Assembly: GCA_963513935.1 (NCBI GenBank)
Contig: OY740769.1
Location: 32,701,120-32,765,119, forward strand
Source of the DNA: Aphrophora alni
Taxonomy: Eukaryota; Arthropoda; Insecta; Hemiptera; Aphrophoridae
Reading direction: 5' to 3'
DNA: 64,000 bases
Made by a program: the position numbers and the translations under genes. The notes beneath the pieces are model-generated. The model did no database searches. It saw only the letters and a program-made list of their open reading frames with translations, and was not told the DNA's origin. How positions within the stretch are numbered: the stretch's first letter is position 1; every line of letters begins with the position of its first letter. This document shows positions 20,514 through 33,000 of the stretch, piece after piece.

Positions 20514-20800
20514 GGTCTATTATGTTGTACACTTATCTTTTAGAAAGTGAAAGTTAGATTAGGAGGTTGGATGGAAGATTTATTTTAAAAATCACTCGGG
20601 CGCTAGATTTAACAAAATAAACAGTTTGTAACTTTCTCGCAGATCCATTCTCAACCAAAATGTCTTTGCTGTTAAACTGCCGTCAATCGTAAAGTTGTTC
20701 TGCAGAAATATGTACAGAAAGAGTTTGATTTATTTTGGTTTCACAGACATACTAAGTAATGCATCCAGATCATCTAAATATAGTGTCCAAAAGTTGGTCT
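20514..20800. other. Left flank of the satellite array
   Basis: Unique-looking AT-rich sequence with no gene. The last bases, GTTGGTCTCTT (20,793-20,803), still resemble the monomer's GTTGGCTAGG, so the breakpoint lies in or next to the hairpin part of the monomer. Confidence 0.6.
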
Positions 20801-23800
20801 CTTGGGCTTTGTCGATGAAGGAGTCTTACCTAGTAGTGTAAGTTTGTTTTAAACAGTTGTTACACGTGTTTTAAACCTTGTATCTGTGTATTACTACTCT
20901 CTTGACGTTGGCTAGGCCCTGGTGGGCCTTGTAGATGAAGGAGTCTTACCTAGTAGTGTAAGTTTGTTTTAAACAGTTGTTACACGTGTTTTAAACCTTG
21001 AATCTGTGTATTACTACTCTCTTGACGTTGGCTAGGCCCTGGTGGGCCTTGTAGATGAAGGAGTCTTACCTAGTAGTGTAAGTTTGTTTTAAACAGTTGT
21101 TACACGTGTTTTAAACCTTGTACTTGTGTATTACTACTCTCTTGACGTTGGCTAGGCCCTGGTGGGCATTGTAGATGAAGGAGTCTTACCTAGTAGTGTA
21201 AGTTTGTTTGCAACAGTTGTTACACGTGTTTTAAACCTTGTATTTGTGTATTACTACTCTCTTGACGTTGGCTAGGCCTTGGTGGGCCTTGTAGATGAAG
21301 GAGTCTTACCTAGTAGTGTAAGTTTGTTTTAAACAGTTGTTACACGTGTTTTAAACCTTGTACTTGTGTATTACTACTCTCTTGACGTTGGCTAGGACCT
21401 GGTGGGCATTGTAGATGAAGGAGTCTTACCTAGTAGTGTAAGTTTGTTTGCAACAGTTGTTACACGTGTTTTAAACCTTGTATTTGTGTATTACTACTCT
21501 CTTGACGTTGGCTAGGCCTTGGTGGGCCTTGTAGATGAAGGAGTCTTACCTAGTAGTGTAAGTTTGTTTGCAACAGTTGTTACACGTGTTTTAAACCTTG
21601 TACTTGTGTATTACTACTCTCTTGACGTTGGCTAGGCCCTGGTGGGCCTTGTAGATGAAGGAGTCTTACCTAGTAGTGCAAGTTTGTTTGCAACAGTTGT
21701 TACACGTGTTTTAAACCCTGTACTTGTGTATTACTACTCTCTTGACGTTGGCTAGGCCTTGGTGGGCCTTGTAGATGAAGGAGTCTTACCTAGTAGTGCA
21801 AGTTTGTTTGCAACAGTTGGTACACGTGTTTTAAACCTTGTACTTGTGTATTACTACTCTCTTGACGTTGGCTAGGCCCTGGTGGGCCTTGTAGATGAAG
21901 GAGTCTTACCTAGTAGTGCAAGTTTGTTTGCAACAGTTGTTACACGTGTTTTAAACCTTGTATTTGTGTATTACTACTCTCTTGACGTTGGCTAGGCCTT
22001 GGTGGGCCTTGTAGATGAAGGAGTCTTACCTAGTAGTGTAAGTTTGTTTGCAACAGTTGTTACACGTGTTTTAAACCTCGAATCTGTGTATTACTACTCT
22101 CTTGACGTTGGCTAGGCCCTGGTGGGCATTGTAGATGAAGGAGTCTTACCTAGTAGTGTAAGTTTGTTTGCAACAGTTGTTACACGTGTTTTAAACCTTG
22201 TATTTGTGTATTACTACTCTCTTGACGTTGGCTAGGCCTTGGTGGGCCTTGTAGATGAAGGAGTCTTACCTAGTAGTGTAAGTTTGTTTGCAACAGTTGT
22301 TACACGTGTTTTAAACCTTGTACTTGTGTATTACTACTCTCTTGACGTTGGCTAGGCCCTGGTGGGCCTTGTAGATGAAGGAGTCTTACCTAGTAGTGCA
22401 AGTTTGTTTGCAACAGTTGTTACACGTGTTTTAAACCCTGTACTTGTGTATTACTACTCTCTTGACGTTGGCTAGGCCTTGGTGGGCCTTGTAGATGAAG
22501 GAGTCTTACCTAGTAGTGCAAGTTTGTTTGCAACAGTTGGTACACGTGTTTTAAACCTTGTACTTGTGTATTACTACTCTCTTGACGTTGGCTAGGCCCT
22601 GGTGGGCCTTGTAGATGAAGGAGTCTTACCTAGTAGTGCAAGTTTGTTTGCAACAGTTGTTGCACGTGTTTTAAACCCTGTACTTGTGTATTACTACTCT
22701 CTTGACGTTGGCTAGGCCTTGGTGGGCCTTGTAGATGAAGGAGTCTTACCTAGTAGTGTAAGTTTGTTTGCAACAGTTGGTACACGTGTTTTAAACCTTG
22801 TACTTGTGTATTACTACTCTCTTGACGTTGGCTAGGCCCTGGTGGGCCTTGTAGATGAAGGAGTCTTACCTAGTAGTGTAAGTTTGTTTTAAACAGTTGT
22901 TACACGTGTTTTAAACCTTGTACTTGTGTATTACTACTCTCTTGACGTTGGCTAGGACCTGGTGGGCATTGTAGATGAAGGAGTCTTACCTAGTAGTGTA
23001 AGTTTATTTTAAACAGTTGGTACACGTGTTTTAAACCTTGTACTTGTGTATTACTACTCTCTTGACGTTGGCTAGGCCCTGGTGGGCCTTGTAGATGAAG
23101 GAGTCTTACCTAGTAGTGTAAGTTTGTTTTAAACAGTTGTTACACGTGTTTTAAACCTTGTACTTGTGTATTACTACTCTCTTGACGTTGGCTAGGACCT
23201 GGTGGGCATTGTAGATGAAGGAGTCTTACCTAGTAGTGTGAGTTTGTTTGCAACAGTTGTTTCACGTGTTTTAAACCTTGTACTTGTGTATTACTACTCT
23301 CTTGACGTTGGCTAGGCCCTGGTGGGCCTTGTAGATGAAGGAGTCTTACCTAGTAGTGTGAGTTTGTTTGCAACAGTTGTTTCACGTGTTTTAAACCTTG
23401 TACTTGTGTATTACTACTCTCTTGACGTTGGCTAGGCCCTGGTGGGCCTTGTAGATGAAGGAGTCTTACCTAGTAGTGTAAGTTTGTTTGCAACAGTTGT
23501 TTCACGTGTTTTAAACCTTGTACTTGTGTATTACTACTCTCTTGACGTTGGCTAGGCCCTGGTGGGCCTTGTAGATGAAGGAGTCTTACCTAGTAGTGTG
23601 AGTTTGTTTGCAACAGTTGTTACACGTGTTTTAAACCTTGTACTTGTGTATTACTACTCTCTTGACGTTGGCTAGGCCCTGGTGGGCCTTGTAGATGAAG
23701 GAGTCTTACCTAGTAGTGTAAGTTTGTTTGCAACAGTTGTTTCACGTGTTTTAAACCTTGTACTTGTGTATTACTACTCTCTTGACGTTGGCTAGGCCCT

Positions 23801-24940
23801 GGTGGGCCTTGTAGATGAAGGAGTCTTACCTAGTAGTGTAAGTTTGTTTTAAACAGTTGTTACACGTGTTTTAAACCCTGTACTTGTGTATTACTACTCT
23901 CTTGACGTTGGCTAGTCCCTGGTGGGCCTTGTAGATGAAGGAGTCTTACCTAGTAGTGTAAGTTTGTTTTAAACAGTTGTTACACGTGTTTTAAACCTTG
24001 AATCTGTGTATTACTACTCTCTTGACGTTGGCTAGGCCTTATGGGCCTTGTAGATGAAGTAGTCTTACCTAGTAGTGTAAGTTTGTTTTAAACAGTTGTT
24101 ACACGTGTTTTAAACCTTGAATCTGTGTATTACTACTCTCTTGACGTTGGCTAGGCCCTGGTGGGCCTTGTAGATGAAGGAGTCTTACCTAGTAGTGTAA
24201 GTTTGTTTTAAACAGTTGTTACACGTGTTTTAAACCTTGAATCTGTGTATTACTACTCTCTTGACGTTGGCTAGGCCCTGGTGGGCATTGTAGATGAAGG
24301 AGTCTTACCTAGTAGTGTAAGTTTGTTTTAAACAGTTGTTACACGTGTTTTAAACCTTGAATCTGTGTATTACTACTCTCTTGACGTTGGCTAGGCCCTG
24401 GTGGGCCTTGTAGATGAAGGAGTCTTACCTAGTAGTGTAAGTTTGTTTTAAACAGTTGTTACACGTGTTTTAAACCTTGAATCTGTGTATTACTACTCTC
24501 TTGACGTTGGCTATGCCCTGGTGGGCATTGTAGATGAAGGAGTCTTACCTAGTAGTGTAAGTTTGTTTTAAACAGTTGTTACACGTGTTTTAAACCTTGA
24601 ATCTGTGTATTACTACTCTCTTGACGTTGACTAGGCCCTGGTGGGCATTGTAGATGAAGGAGTCTTACCTAGTAGTGTAAGTTTGTTTTAAACAGTTGTT
24701 ACACGTGTTTTAAACCTTGAATCTGTGTATTACTACTCTCTTGACATTGGCTAGGCCCTGGTGGGCCTTGTAGATGAAGTAGTCTTACCTAGTAGTGTAA
24801 GTTTGTTTTAAACAGTTGTTACACGTGTTTTAAACCTTGAATCTGTGTATTACTACTCTCTTGACGTTGGCTAGGCCCTGGTGGGCCTTGTAGATGAAGG
24901 AGTCTTACCTAGTAGTGTAAGTTTGTTTTAAACAGTTGTT
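20801..24940 (+). repeat. Higher-order repeat segment 1 (array edge to first ACACCG marker)
   Basis: The edge monomers already match the array consensus. Markers here are TTTATTTTAAAC at about 23,003 and the 1-base deletion GGCCTTATGGG at 24,035. The segment from 21,121 onward is repeated nearly unchanged from 25,439 and again from 30,597. Confidence 0.85.
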
Positions 24941-27900
24941 ACACCGTTTTAAACCTTGAATCTGTGTATTACTACTCTCTTGACGTTGGCTAGGCCCTGG
25001 TGGGTCTTGTAGATGAAGGAGTCTTACCTAGTAGTGTAAGTTTGTTTTAAACAGTTGTTACACGTGTTTTAAACCTTGAATCTGTGTATTACTACTCTCT
25101 TGACGTTGGCTAGGCCCTGGTGGGCCTTGTAGATGAAGGAGTCTTACCTAGTAGTGTAAGTTTGTTTTAAACAGTTGTTACACGTGTTTTAAACCTTGAA
25201 TCTGTGTATTACTACTCTCTTGACGTTGGCTAGGCCCTGGTGGGCATTGTAGATGAAGGAGTCTTACCTAGTAGTGTAAGTTTGTTTTAAACAGTTGTTA
25301 CACGTGTTTTAAACCTTGAATCTGTGTTTTACTACTCTCTTGACGTTGGCTAGGCCCTGGTGGGCCTTGTAGATGAAGGAGTCTTACCTAGTAGTGTAAG
25401 TTTGTTTTAAACAGTTGTTACACGTGTTTTAAACCTTGTACTTGTGTATTACTACTCTCTTGACGTTGGCTAGGCCCTGGTGGGCATTGTAGATGAAGGA
25501 GTCTTACCTAGTAGTGTAAGTTTGTTTGCAACAGTTGTTACACGTGTTTTAAACCTTGTATTTGTGTATTACTACTCTCTTGACGTTGGCTAGGCCTTGG
25601 TGGGCCTTGTAGATGAAGGAGTCTTACCTAGTAGTGTAAGTTTGTTTTAAACAGTTGTTACACGTGTTTTAAACCTTGTACTTGTGTATTACTACTCTCT
25701 TGACGTTGGCTAGGACCTGGTGGGCATTGTAGATGAAGGAGTCTTACCTAGTAGTGTAAGTTTGTTTGCAACAGTTGTTACACGTGTTTTAAACCTTGTA
25801 TTTGTGTATTACTACTCTCTTGACGTTGGCTAGGCCTTGGTGGGCCTTGTAGATGAAGGAGTCTTACCTAGTAGTGTAAGTTTGTTTGCAACAGTTGTTA
25901 CACGTGTTTTAAACCTTGTACTTGTGTATTACTACTCTCTTGACGTTGGCTAGGCCCTGGTGGGCCTTGTAGATGAAGGAGTCTTACCTAGTAGTGCAAG
26001 TTTGTTTGCAACAGTTGTTACACGTGTTTTAAACCCTGTACTTGTGTATTACTACTCTCTTGACGTTGGCTAGGCCTTGGTGGGCCTTGTAGATGAAGGA
26101 GTCTTACCTAGTAGTGCAAGTTTGTTTGCAACAGTTGGTACACGTGTTTTAAACCTTGTACTTGTGTATTACTACTCTCTTGACGTTGGCTAGGCCCTGG
26201 TGGGCCTTGTAGATGAAGGAGTCTTACCTAGTAGTGCAAGTTTGTTTGCAACAGTTGTTACACGTGTTTTAAACCTTGTATTTGTGTATTACTACTCTCT
26301 TGACGTTGGCTAGGCCTTGGTGGGCCTTGTAGATGAAGGAGTCTTACCTAGTAGTGTAAGTTTGTTTGCAACAGTTGTTACACGTGTTTTAAACCTCGAA
26401 TCTGTGTATTACTACTCTCTTGACGTTGGCTAGGCCCTGGTGGGCATTGTAGATGAAGGAGTCTTACCTAGTAGTGTAAGTTTGTTTGCAACAGTTGTTA
26501 CACGTGTTTTAAACCTTGTATTTGTGTATTACTACTCTCTTGACGTTGGCTAGGCCTTGGTGGGCCTTGTAGATGAAGGAGTCTTACCTAGTAGTGTAAG
26601 TTTGTTTGCAACAGTTGTTACACGTGTTTTAAACCTTGTACTTGTGTATTACTACTCTCTTGACGTTGGCTAGGCCCTGGTGGGCCTTGTAGATGAAGGA
26701 GTCTTACCTAGTAGTGCAAGTTTGTTTGCAACAGTTGTTACACGTGTTTTAAACCCTGTACTTGTGTATTACTACTCTCTTGACGTTGGCTAGGCCTTGG
26801 TGGGCCTTGTAGATGAAGGAGTCTTACCTAGTAGTGCAAGTTTGTTTGCAACAGTTGGTACACGTGTTTTAAACCTTGTACTTGTGTATTACTACTCTCT
26901 TGACGTTGGCTAGGCCCTGGTGGGCCTTGTAGATGAAGGAGTCTTACCTAGTAGTGCAAGTTTGTTTGCAACAGTTGTTGCACGTGTTTTAAACCTTGTA
27001 CTTGTGTATTACTACTCTCTTGACGTTGGCTAGGACCTGGTGGGCATTGTAGATGAAGGAGTCTTACCTAGTAGTGTAAGTTTATTTTAAACAGTTGGTA
27101 CACGTGTTTTAAACCTTGTACTTGTGTATTACTACTCTCTTGACGTTGGCTAGGCCCTGGTGGGCCTTGTAGATGAAGGAGTCTTACCTAGTAGTGTAAG
27201 TTTGTTTTAAACAGTTGTTACACGTGTTTTAAACCTTGTACTTGTGTATTACTACTCTCTTGACGTTGGCTAGGACCTGGTGGGCATTGTAGATGAAGGA
27301 GTCTTACCTAGTAGTGTGAGTTTGTTTGCAACAGTTGTTTCACGTGTTTTAAACCTTGTACTTGTGTATTACTACTCTCTTGACGTTGGCTAGGCCCTGG
27401 TGGGCCTTGTAGATGAAGGAGTCTTACCTAGTAGTGTGAGTTTGTTTGCAACAGTTGTTTCACGTGTTTTAAACCTTGTACTTGTGTATTACTACTCTCT
27501 TGACGTTGGCTAGGCCCTGGTGGGCCTTGTAGATGAAGGAGTCTTACCTAGTAGTGTAAGTTTGTTTGCAACAGTTGTTTCACGTGTTTTAAACCTTGTA
27601 CTTGTGTATTACTACTCTCTTGACGTTGGCTAGGCCCTGGTGGGCCTTGTAGATGAAGGAGTCTTACCTAGTAGTGTGAGTTTGTTTGCAACAGTTGTTA
27701 CACGTGTTTTAAACCTTGTACTTGTGTATTACTACTCTCTTGACGTTGGCTAGGCCCTGGTGGGCCTTGTAGATGAAGGAGTCTTACCTAGTAGTGTAAG
27801 TTTGTTTGCAACAGTTGTTTCACGTGTTTTAAACCTTGTACTTGTGTATTACTACTCTCTTGACGTTGGCTAGGCCCTGGTGGGCCTTGTAGATGAAGGA

Positions 27901-30098
27901 GTCTTACCTAGTAGTGTAAGTTTGTTTTAAACAGTTGTTACACGTGTTTTAAACCCTGTACTTGTGTATTACTACTCTCTTGACGTTGGCTAGGCCCTGG
28001 TGGGCCTTGTAGATGAAGGAGTCTTACCTAGTAGTGTAAGTTTGTTTTAAACAGTTGTTACACGTGTTTTAAACCTTGTACTTGTGTATTACTACTCTCT
28101 TGACGTTGGCTAGGACCTGGTGGGCATTGTAGATGAAGGAGTCTTACCTAGTAGTGTAAGTTTATTTTAAACAGTTGGTACACGTGTTTTAAACCTTGTA
28201 CTTGTGTATTACTACTCTCTTGACGTTGGCTAGGCCCTGGTGGGCCTTGTAGATGAAGGAGTCTTACCTAGTAGTGTAAGTTTGTTTTAAACAGTTGTTA
28301 CACGTGTTTTAAACCTTGTACTTGTGTATTACTACTCTCTTGACGTTGGCTAGGACCTGGTGGGCATTGTAGATGAAGGAGTCTTACCTAGTAGTGTGAG
28401 TTTGTTTGCAACAGTTGTTTCACGTGTTTTAAACCTTGTACTTGTGTATTACTACTCTCTTGACGTTGGCTAGGCCCTGGTGGGCCTTGTAGATGAAGGA
28501 GTCTTACCTAGTAGTGTGAGTTTGTTTGCAACAGTTGTTTCACGTGTTTTAAACCTTGTACTTGTGTATTACTACTCTCTTGACGTTGGCTAGGCCCTGG
28601 TGGGCCTTGTAGATGAAGGAGTCTTACCTAGTAGTGTAAGTTTGTTTGCAACAGTTGTTTCACGTGTTTTAAACCTTGTACTTGTGTATTACTACTCTCT
28701 TGACGTTGGCTAGGCCCTGGTGGGCCTTGTAGATGAAGGAGTCTTACCTAGTAGTGTGAGTTTGTTTGCAACAGTTGTTACACGTGTTTTAAACCTTGTA
28801 CTTGTGTATTACTACTCTCTTGACGTTGGCTAGGCCCTGGTGGGCCTTGTAGATGAAGGAGTCTTACCTAGTAGTGTAAGTTTGTTTGCAACAGTTGTTT
28901 CACGTGTTTTAAACCTTGTACTTGTGTATTACTACTCTCTTGACGTTGGCTAGGCCCTGGTGGGCCTTGTAGATGAAGGAGTCTTACCTAGTAGTGTAAG
29001 TTTGTTTTAAACAGTTGTTACACGTGTTTTAAACCCTGTACTTGTGTATTACTACTCTCTTGACGTTGGCTAGTCCCTGGTGGGCCTTGTAGATGAAGGA
29101 GTCTTACCTAGTAGTGTAAGTTTGTTTTAAACAGTTGTTACACGTGTTTTAAACCTTGAATCTGTGTATTACTACTCTCTTGACGTTGGCTAGGCCTTAT
29201 GGGCCTTGTAGATGAAGTAGTCTTACCTAGTAGTGTAAGTTTGTTTTAAACAGTTGTTACACGTGTTTTAAACCTTGAATCTGTGTATTACTACTCTCTT
29301 GACGTTGGCTAGGCCCTGGTGGGCCTTGTAGATGAAGGAGTCTTACCTAGTAGTGTAAGTTTGTTTTAAACAGTTGTTACACGTGTTTTAAACCTTGAAT
29401 CTGTGTATTACTACTCTCTTGACGTTGGCTAGGCCCTGGTGGGCATTGTAGATGAAGGAGTCTTACCTAGTAGTGTAAGTTTGTTTTAAACAGTTGTTAC
29501 ACGTGTTTTAAACCTTGAATCTGTGTATTACTACTCTCTTGACGTTGGCTAGGCCCTGGTGGGCCTTGTAGATGAAGGAGTCTTACCTAGTAGTGTAAGT
29601 TTGTTTTAAACAGTTGTTACACGTGTTTTAAACCTTGAATCTGTGTATTACTACTCTCTTGACGTTGGCTATGCCCTGGTGGGCATTGTAGATGAAGGAG
29701 TCTTACCTAGTAGTGTAAGTTTGTTTTAAACAGTTGTTACACGTGTTTTAAACCTTGAATCTGTGTATTACTACTCTCTTGACGTTGACTAGGCCCTGGT
29801 GGGCATTGTAGATGAAGGAGTCTTACCTAGTAGTGTAAGTTTGTTTTAAACAGTTGTTACACGTGTTTTAAACCTTGAATCTGTGTATTACTACTCTCTT
29901 GACATTGGCTAGGCCCTGGTGGGCCTTGTAGATGAAGTAGTCTTACCTAGTAGTGTAAGTTTGTTTTAAACAGTTGTTACACGTGTTTTAAACCTTGAAT
30001 CTGTGTATTACTACTCTCTTGACGTTGGCTAGGCCCTGGTGGGCCTTGTAGATGAAGGAGTCTTACCTAGTAGTGTAAGTTTGTTTTAAACAGTTGTT
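24941..30098 (+). repeat. Higher-order repeat segment 2, 43 monomers
   Basis: Bounded by the private deletion ACACCG at 24,941 and 30,099, 5158 bp apart (43 x 120 minus 2). Compared with segment 1 it lacks two monomers (after the TTGTTGCACG unit near 26,974) and contains an extra 9-monomer duplication (TTTATTTT marker at 27,081 and 28,161), which accounts exactly for 43 against 36. Confidence 0.85.
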
Positions 30099-33000
30099 AC
30101 ACCGTTTTAAACCTTGAATCTGTGTATTACTACTCTCTTGACGTTGGCTAGGCCCTGGTGGGTCTTGTAGATGAAGGAGTCTTACCTAGTAGTGTAAGTT
30201 TGTTTTAAACAGTTGTTACACGTGTTTTAAACCTTGAATCTGTGTATTACTACTCTCTTGACGTTGGCTAGGCCCTGGTGGGCCTTGTAGATGAAGGAGT
30301 CTTACCTAGTAGTGTAAGTTTGTTTTAAACAGTTGTTACACGTGTTTTAAACCTTGAATCTGTGTATTACTACTCTCTTGACGTTGGCTAGGCCCTGGTG
30401 GGCATTGTAGATGAAGGAGTCTTACCTAGTAGTGTAAGTTTGTTTTAAACAGTTGTTACACGTGTTTTAAACCTTGAATCTGTGTTTTACTACTCTCTTG
30501 ACGTTGGCTAGGCCCTGGTGGGCCTTGTAGATGAAGGAGTCTTACCTAGTAGTGTAAGTTTGTTTTAAACAGTTGTTACACGTGTTTTAAACCTTGTACT
30601 TGTGTATTACTACTCTCTTGACGTTGGCTAGGCCCTGGTGGGCATTGTAGATGAAGGAGTCTTACCTAGTAGTGTAAGTTTGTTTGCAACAGTTGTTACA
30701 CGTGTTTTAAACCTTGTATTTGTGTATTACTACTCTCTTGACGTTGGCTAGGCCTTGGTGGGCCTTGTAGATGAAGGAGTCTTACCTAGTAGTGTAAGTT
30801 TGTTTTAAACAGTTGTTACACGTGTTTTAAACCTTGTACTTGTGTATTACTACTCTCTTGACGTTGGCTAGGACCTGGTGGGCATTGTAGATGAAGGAGT
30901 CTTACCTAGTAGTGTAAGTTTGTTTGCAACAGTTGTTACACGTGTTTTAAACCTTGTATTTGTGTATTACTACTCTCTTGACGTTGGCTAGGCCTTGGTG
31001 GGCCTTGTAGATGAAGGAGTCTTACCTAGTAGTGTAAGTTTGTTTGCAACAGTTGTTACACGTGTTTTAAACCTTGTACTTGTGTATTACTACTCTCTTG
31101 ACGTTGGCTAGGCCCTGGTGGGCCTTGTAGATGAAGGAGTCTTACCTAGTAGTGCAAGTTTGTTTGCAACAGTTGTTACACGTGTTTTAAACCCTGTACT
31201 TGTGTATTACTACTCTCTTGACGTTGGCTAGGCCTTGGTGGGCCTTGTAGATGAAGGAGTCTTACCTAGTAGTGCAAGTTTGTTTGCAACAGTTGGTACA
31301 CGTGTTTTAAACCTTGTACTTGTGTATTACTACTCTCTTGACGTTGGCTAGGCCCTGGTGGGCCTTGTAGATGAAGGAGTCTTACCTAGTAGTGCAAGTT
31401 TGTTTGCAACAGTTGTTACACGTGTTTTAAACCTTGTATTTGTGTATTACTACTCTCTTGACGTTGGCTAGGCCTTGGTGGGCCTTGTAGATGAAGGAGT
31501 CTTACCTAGTAGTGTAAGTTTGTTTGCAACAGTTGTTACACGTGTTTTAAACCTCGAATCTGTGTATTACTACTCTCTTGACGTTGGCTAGGCCCTGGTG
31601 GGCATTGTAGATGAAGGAGTCTTACCTAGTAGTGTAAGTTTGTTTGCAACAGTTGTTACACGTGTTTTAAACCTTGTATTTGTGTATTACTACTCTCTTG
31701 ACGTTGGCTAGGCCTTGGTGGGCCTTGTAGATGAAGGAGTCTTACCTAGTAGTGTAAGTTTGTTTGCAACAGTTGTTACACGTGTTTTAAACCTTGTACT
31801 TGTGTATTACTACTCTCTTGACGTTGGCTAGGCCCTGGTGGGCCTTGTAGATGAAGGAGTCTTACCTAGTAGTGCAAGTTTGTTTGCAACAGTTGTTACA
31901 CGTGTTTTAAACCCTGTACTTGTGTATTACTACTCTCTTGACGTTGGCTAGGCCTTGGTGGGCCTTGTAGATGAAGGAGTCTTACCTAGTAGTGCAAGTT
32001 TGTTTGCAACAGTTGGTACACGTGTTTTAAACCTTGTACTTGTGTATTACTACTCTCTTGACGTTGGCTAGGCCCTGGTGGGCCTTGTAGATGAAGGAGT
32101 CTTACCTAGTAGTGCAAGTTTGTTTGCAACAGTTGTTGCACGTGTTTTAAACCCTGTACTTGTGTATTACTACTCTCTTGACGTTGGCTAGGCCTTGGTG
32201 GGCCTTGTAGATGAAGGAGTCTTACCTAGTAGTGTAAGTTTGTTTGCAACAGTTGGTACACGTGTTTTAAACCTTGTACTTGTGTATTACTACTCTCTTG
32301 ACGTTGGCTAGGCCCTGGTGGGCCTTGTAGATGAAGGAGTCTTACCTAGTAGTGTAAGTTTGTTTTAAACAGTTGTTACACGTGTTTTAAACCTTGTACT
32401 TGTGTATTACTACTCTCTTGACGTTGGCTAGGACCTGGTGGGCATTGTAGATGAAGGAGTCTTACCTAGTAGTGTAAGTTTATTTTAAACAGTTGGTACA
32501 CGTGTTTTAAACCTTGTACTTGTGTATTACTACTCTCTTGACGTTGGCTAGGCCCTGGTGGGCCTTGTAGATGAAGGAGTCTTACCTAGTAGTGTAAGTT
32601 TGTTTTAAACAGTTGTTACACGTGTTTTAAACCTTGTACTTGTGTATTACTACTCTCTTGACGTTGGCTAGGACCTGGTGGGCATTGTAGATGAAGGAGT
32701 CTTACCTAGTAGTGTGAGTTTGTTTGCAACAGTTGTTTCACGTGTTTTAAACCTTGTACTTGTGTATTACTACTCTCTTGACGTTGGCTAGGCCCTGGTG
32801 GGCCTTGTAGATGAAGGAGTCTTACCTAGTAGTGTGAGTTTGTTTGCAACAGTTGTTTCACGTGTTTTAAACCTTGTACTTGTGTATTACTACTCTCTTG
32901 ACGTTGGCTAGGCCCTGGTGGGCCTTGTAGATGAAGGAGTCTTACCTAGTAGTGTAAGTTTGTTTGCAACAGTTGTTTCACGTGTTTTAAACCTTGTACT

